Origin: Flabesymbios commensalis
Taxonomy: Eukaryota; Annelida; Polychaeta; Terebellida; Flabelligeridae
DNA: 64,000 nt
Assembly (NCBI GenBank): GCA_964017125.1
Contig: OZ024912.1
Span: forward strand, 81,226,892-81,290,891
Reading direction: 5' to 3'
The notes under the pieces were generated by a model. That model saw only the letters and a program-made list of their open reading frames with translations, had not been told where the DNA came from and made no database searches. This document shows positions 60,730-64,000 of this stretch, piece by piece; the first letter of the stretch is position 1; every line of letters starts with the position of its first letter. Position numbers and translations under genes: made by a program.

Positions 60730-63504
60730 GTCATATCGCCTGGAAATGTACAATTGCCCATTAATGTGGTCGTAAGTATTATACCGGCCTTAGCTTCACT
60801 GATGAGTAATATATTTCTTATTCAAACACCTATAACTAAATTTGATAGATTTCAAGCTTGATGAGAATGTATAGGTTTCACTGTGTTTCACGACTCTTTG
60901 TTGCTCATTTTCAGTCCGACAGTGTCATATATGGGTCCAAATAACTCACTTTTAACCTTTAGACGACCCTTCAACAATTTTTACCAAATATTCAGGCTTG
61001 ATATATAATATTTTTGTTACTTCCCATAGTTGCTACAAATATAAGGTATTCAAAAAATAAATAAAAGCTGCACAAAACATATTTTGGGATGGCACCTTCG
61101 AAAAAAAAATTGTGATGTGCCTAACAAATACATTATTGTGTATACTGCGATGAAGAAATAACATAAGAGGTAAGCTGTGCCTACCTAATAATAAAGCTTT
61201 GGGTGTTTATTAAAAATGATCAACAGAAAATGACAGTGAATCATAGTCTTCTATGCCAGCGACTCCTACTAGATATTATACTAGGAAATAGTTAGGCACA
61301 TCATTTTCGCTTCATAGGTGGTATTAGACAAAAATAGACTACACGCCAATACTATTTTGATGGTTATGCCTGAACATGCCTTTGGATTCCAATATGAGCA
61401 TGATAGACATTCAAATTGCGTTATTTATCTATATCAAATGCATGTTTTCCACCAAATCATGATGTGCCTAACATAACAGTGCGTTAAAACGGGTGCGTAT
61501 TTTTACCCGTAATTTCACCATTTTCAACTGAATAAACTGGGTATGGCCATGCTGGCTTCAGACATTCGACATCCGTGATCAATGGTGAGAAAAATCTAAA
61601 CTATGTGAACTTTTAACACAAAGATTATGCACAGTATCATTATACTGTAGACTATTGTATAGGAAAAGACAATGTATTTAACAAGCTATCAGAAACAGCT
61701 TTGCAAATAAGTACTCCCATGTTTCTGTTCTAAAATTCATCATCTCAAGACCTTGCTGAGCGATAAAATGGGTATTTTTTGTTTGGCTCTGCTTCACACA
61801 CCAGCAGAATGTTCATGTTTGATATCATGACATGATGTGCCTAACTTTTTCTGCAGGCTGTATATATTACCATGATTGTCGACAATACATTGACTTTTGA
61901 TATATTTCAATGTGTTTTTCAGCCATTTTCATAGATCAAACTGCCCCAGATATGTTTTGTATTATCCAATTATTGTGAGAATATGTAAATATTTAACGCA
62001 GAGCACTACTTTTCTGTTAGGCACATCATAAAATTAATAATGTGTGAAACAAATCAATGTTTGTAATACAATTAGTGAGGCTCAAAGTAAACACAATGAT
62101 GTCACATATTTTACGTGAGTTGTTAAATATCATTGCAGAAATAGAGAATGAGCTTAGAACATGTATTTTCTACGTTTTTGTGACTAATTAGCTACAAGGT
62201 GATGTGCCTAACTTTACGTTGATGTGCAGTTAGGCACATCACCACCAAATGTTTTTAACCCTAATAATGACACCTATACATTTGTACAATCAGATTATTT
62301 TGTATAAACGGTATGTATTGTCCATATGAATAGTTTCAATATTTTTTTAAAAGTATTATTAAGTAATAATTTGGGGTACGCTATTAAGATTTGAGTTAGG
62401 CACATCACTTGAATGTGAAATTAGTTTTTAAAACTATGATGGAGTAGACCATTTCTTTTGAAAAATTGTCAAGATGTGCATATTAAACCTGCCTGTGGAT
62501 ACCAGCGTGAATTTTAATGATATTTTAAAGTTAAATTTTAGATAATTTTTCTGCTGATTGTATGATGTGCCTAACTTTTATTACTTGTTGATCATTTGAA
62601 GAGGTAAGGCAAATATAACGCAGTTAAATGTCTTTCGTTGGTTCAACTTATCTGGTAAAGTATTGACGACGTAAAATGGCTGACATTAACAGTAACAAAC
62701 TACAGTTTCACATGCCCATGTGAGTGCTCAGTGTTGCAAAGTACAGATAGAATATTGATTTAAATTTAAATTTGGTGTATATCATTCATATAAATCGTGT
62801 TAAAGTTATCTAAATCTTCGTTATTCATACGCCAAGTTTAGACTGTATATATACTAGTTTTTAAAACCATCAGTTTTGATACTTGAAACATATGTGGTGA
62901 TATTGCAGGATATGCATGATGTGCCTAACATTTCAACGACATTTTCTGTTGCCATAGCAGTGATAAAAAATGGTTGAATTGGTGAATTTGTTATCTTCTT
63001 ATATTCACAAATTGACTAAAGGCGTCATAAAAGCAGTCATGTCATCAGGGAGTCTACTGATACAATGTATGTCATTAATCAGTATTTGATGCTAGTAAAA
63101 AGGCTGAAATAGGCATTTAAAGACAGAAGACTGTGTTTCAAAAAACATTTACAAGTAGACTCATTCATCCAATATTCATGAAATTTCGAATGATTATTTC
63201 TGATAGTTTTTAATATATCACTGCCAATTATGGGAGGCATATATCGGTTATCTGTACACCATAAGGTGGTTTTAATAGTTGCAACCTAAAAATGTTAGGC
63301 ACATCATGGAAAATGATAGTGTTTTTATTCTATGCTAAAAAAAACTATAATTCTTCATGATTTGAAGTATAATTGGTATGGTAAGCTAGATTACTGTTTG
63401 TGCTTCTGAATTAAAAGCATAACAAGTAAATTTGAGCAATTTTAAATTTTACCCAGTATCTGAGCCCTGAGAGGCCATTTGTACATTTCCAGGCGATATG
63501 ACCC
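60728..63504. mobile_element. 2.78 kb noncoding inner element with eleven 12-bp boxes
   Basis: Terminal inverted repeats of 26 bp, starting GGGTCATATCGCCTGG (60728-60753 and 63479-63504), exact. Inside, GATGTGCCTAAC occurs at 61114, 61461, 61834, 62201, 62564 and 62918, and its complement at 61291, 62016, 62229, 62395 and 63294. No open frame above 60 codons on either strand. TA-rich flanks hide any target duplication. Superfamily unknown. It sits inside the 60257-63808 element. Confidence 0.75.
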
Positions 63505-63564
63505 ATATATATATTGCTATGACAAATAAGTCAGCAATGACTTGAATTATTGTCAATAAAACAT

Positions 63565-63590
63565 CTATCTATCTATCTATCTATCTATAA
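63565..63590. repeat. (CTAT)n short microsatellite
   Basis: About six CTAT units. Confidence 0.8.
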
Positions 63591-63657
63591 ACACGAAATT
63601 CCTGATTTCTAATTTTTGACAACCATGTCAAAAATTAGCAATACGGGAATTTCGTCT
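63591..63657. repeat. Palindromic hairpin
   Basis: ACGAAATTCCTGATTTCTAA / TTAGCAATACGGGAATTTCGT with inner TTTTTGACA / TGTCAAAAA. Noncoding. Confidence 0.6.
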
Positions 63658-64000
63658 CTATATCTAGTCTAACTGGTGAATGCGCAGCAGAAGAATAAAA
63701 AAAACTTTTGCAGTTCTAGTCTATGGACATGTTTACATCATATGGTCATATTAAGAAGCCAAAATAAAATCACCGATTTGTTTATGATTTTAACCTGGGC
63801 CAGTCCCTTTAAAGGGTTAAGTTTAATCTTTACAACGCTTAAATGGGTTTGTAATAATTATGGAGACCAAATTGTTTTTCAATTTGAAATCATCATAAAT
63901 GTCTTAGTTATCTCTTTCCGCTTCATTTGAATACCTATTTTACGGGTCTACGGCCACTATAAATATTTTAATTATTTTAGCGCGGAGATCGTCTTTAGAC

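Larger units (their letters stand above)
60257..63808. mobile_element. TTAA-flanked element with about 150 bp terminal inverted repeats
   Basis: Ends AGGG(T/A)CTGGCCCAGG. The arms 60257-60402 and 63660-63808 are inverted copies, including CATGTCCATAGACTAGAACT. TTAA at 60253-60256 and 63809-63812. Segmental copy 1 carries the empty site with one TTAA (GTGCTTAGCGCTTAAAGGGTT, about 50818-50838). No coding frame. TTAA duplication suggests piggyBac-type mobilisation; the end sequence is not one I recognise. Confidence 0.8.
52833..64000. repeat. Large tandem segmental duplication, copy 2 (runs off window)
   Basis: Partner of 43200-51018, enlarged by later insertions: a LINE at 53740, SINE heads near 58080-58275, a Harbinger-like MITE at 58416 and the 60257-63808 element. 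The last block matches 50834-51018. Confidence 0.85.

Noticed and set aside
60728-63504. Possibility that the inner element is one giant palindrome
   Set aside because: Box positions show some mirror symmetry about 62116, but the sequences next to the ends do not pair beyond the 26-bp repeats.

Overview
The window is noncoding-rich eukaryotic DNA, most likely from a marine invertebrate. Introns are long, gene density is very low, and short palindromic transposons, microsatellites, a Penelope-like element, a truncated LINE and tRNA-derived SINE heads are all present. The species cannot be named from sequence alone.

The one clear host gene is N-acetylglucosamine kinase (NAGK) on the minus strand, 38543 down to 26062. 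It has ten coding exons with consensus splice sites and phases that all join. From the conserved internal Met it encodes 344 residues, the usual vertebrate NAGK length. Its introns hold many mobile elements, including a 4.18 kb hAT-like element with an 8 bp target duplication.

The first 17 kb is a tandem array of a roughly 8 kb unit (starts near 1, 8165 and 16075). Units 1 and 2 each carry, on the minus strand, a small two-exon gene of a family I do not recognise. A 4-bp microsatellite lies in the intron just upstream of its first recognised exon. Comparing the units shows empty sites for several tiny palindromic elements and so fixes their ends.

About 17.4-26 kb is repeat-rich: a fossil YLDD-type reverse transcriptase fragment, a foldback-like element with its target duplication, and TTAA-flanked MITEs. 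From 40.3 to 43.1 kb a decayed Penelope-like element sits between two blocks of the same tetranucleotide repeat.

From 43.2 kb to the window end there is a second, larger tandem duplication (43.2-51.0 kb against 52.8-64.0 kb). The copies differ by a 43-bp minisatellite (about 73 copies in one, a single unit in the other), a LINE, SINE heads, a Harbinger-like MITE and a 3.55 kb TTAA-flanked element. Nested in that last element is the most unusual object here: a 2.78 kb noncoding insertion with 26-bp terminal inverted repeats and eleven exact copies of GATGTGCCTAAC on both strands, mostly about 170-190 bp (or twice that) apart.

A theme across the window is small elements built around near-perfect hairpins whose arms differ between copies yet stay complementary within each copy.
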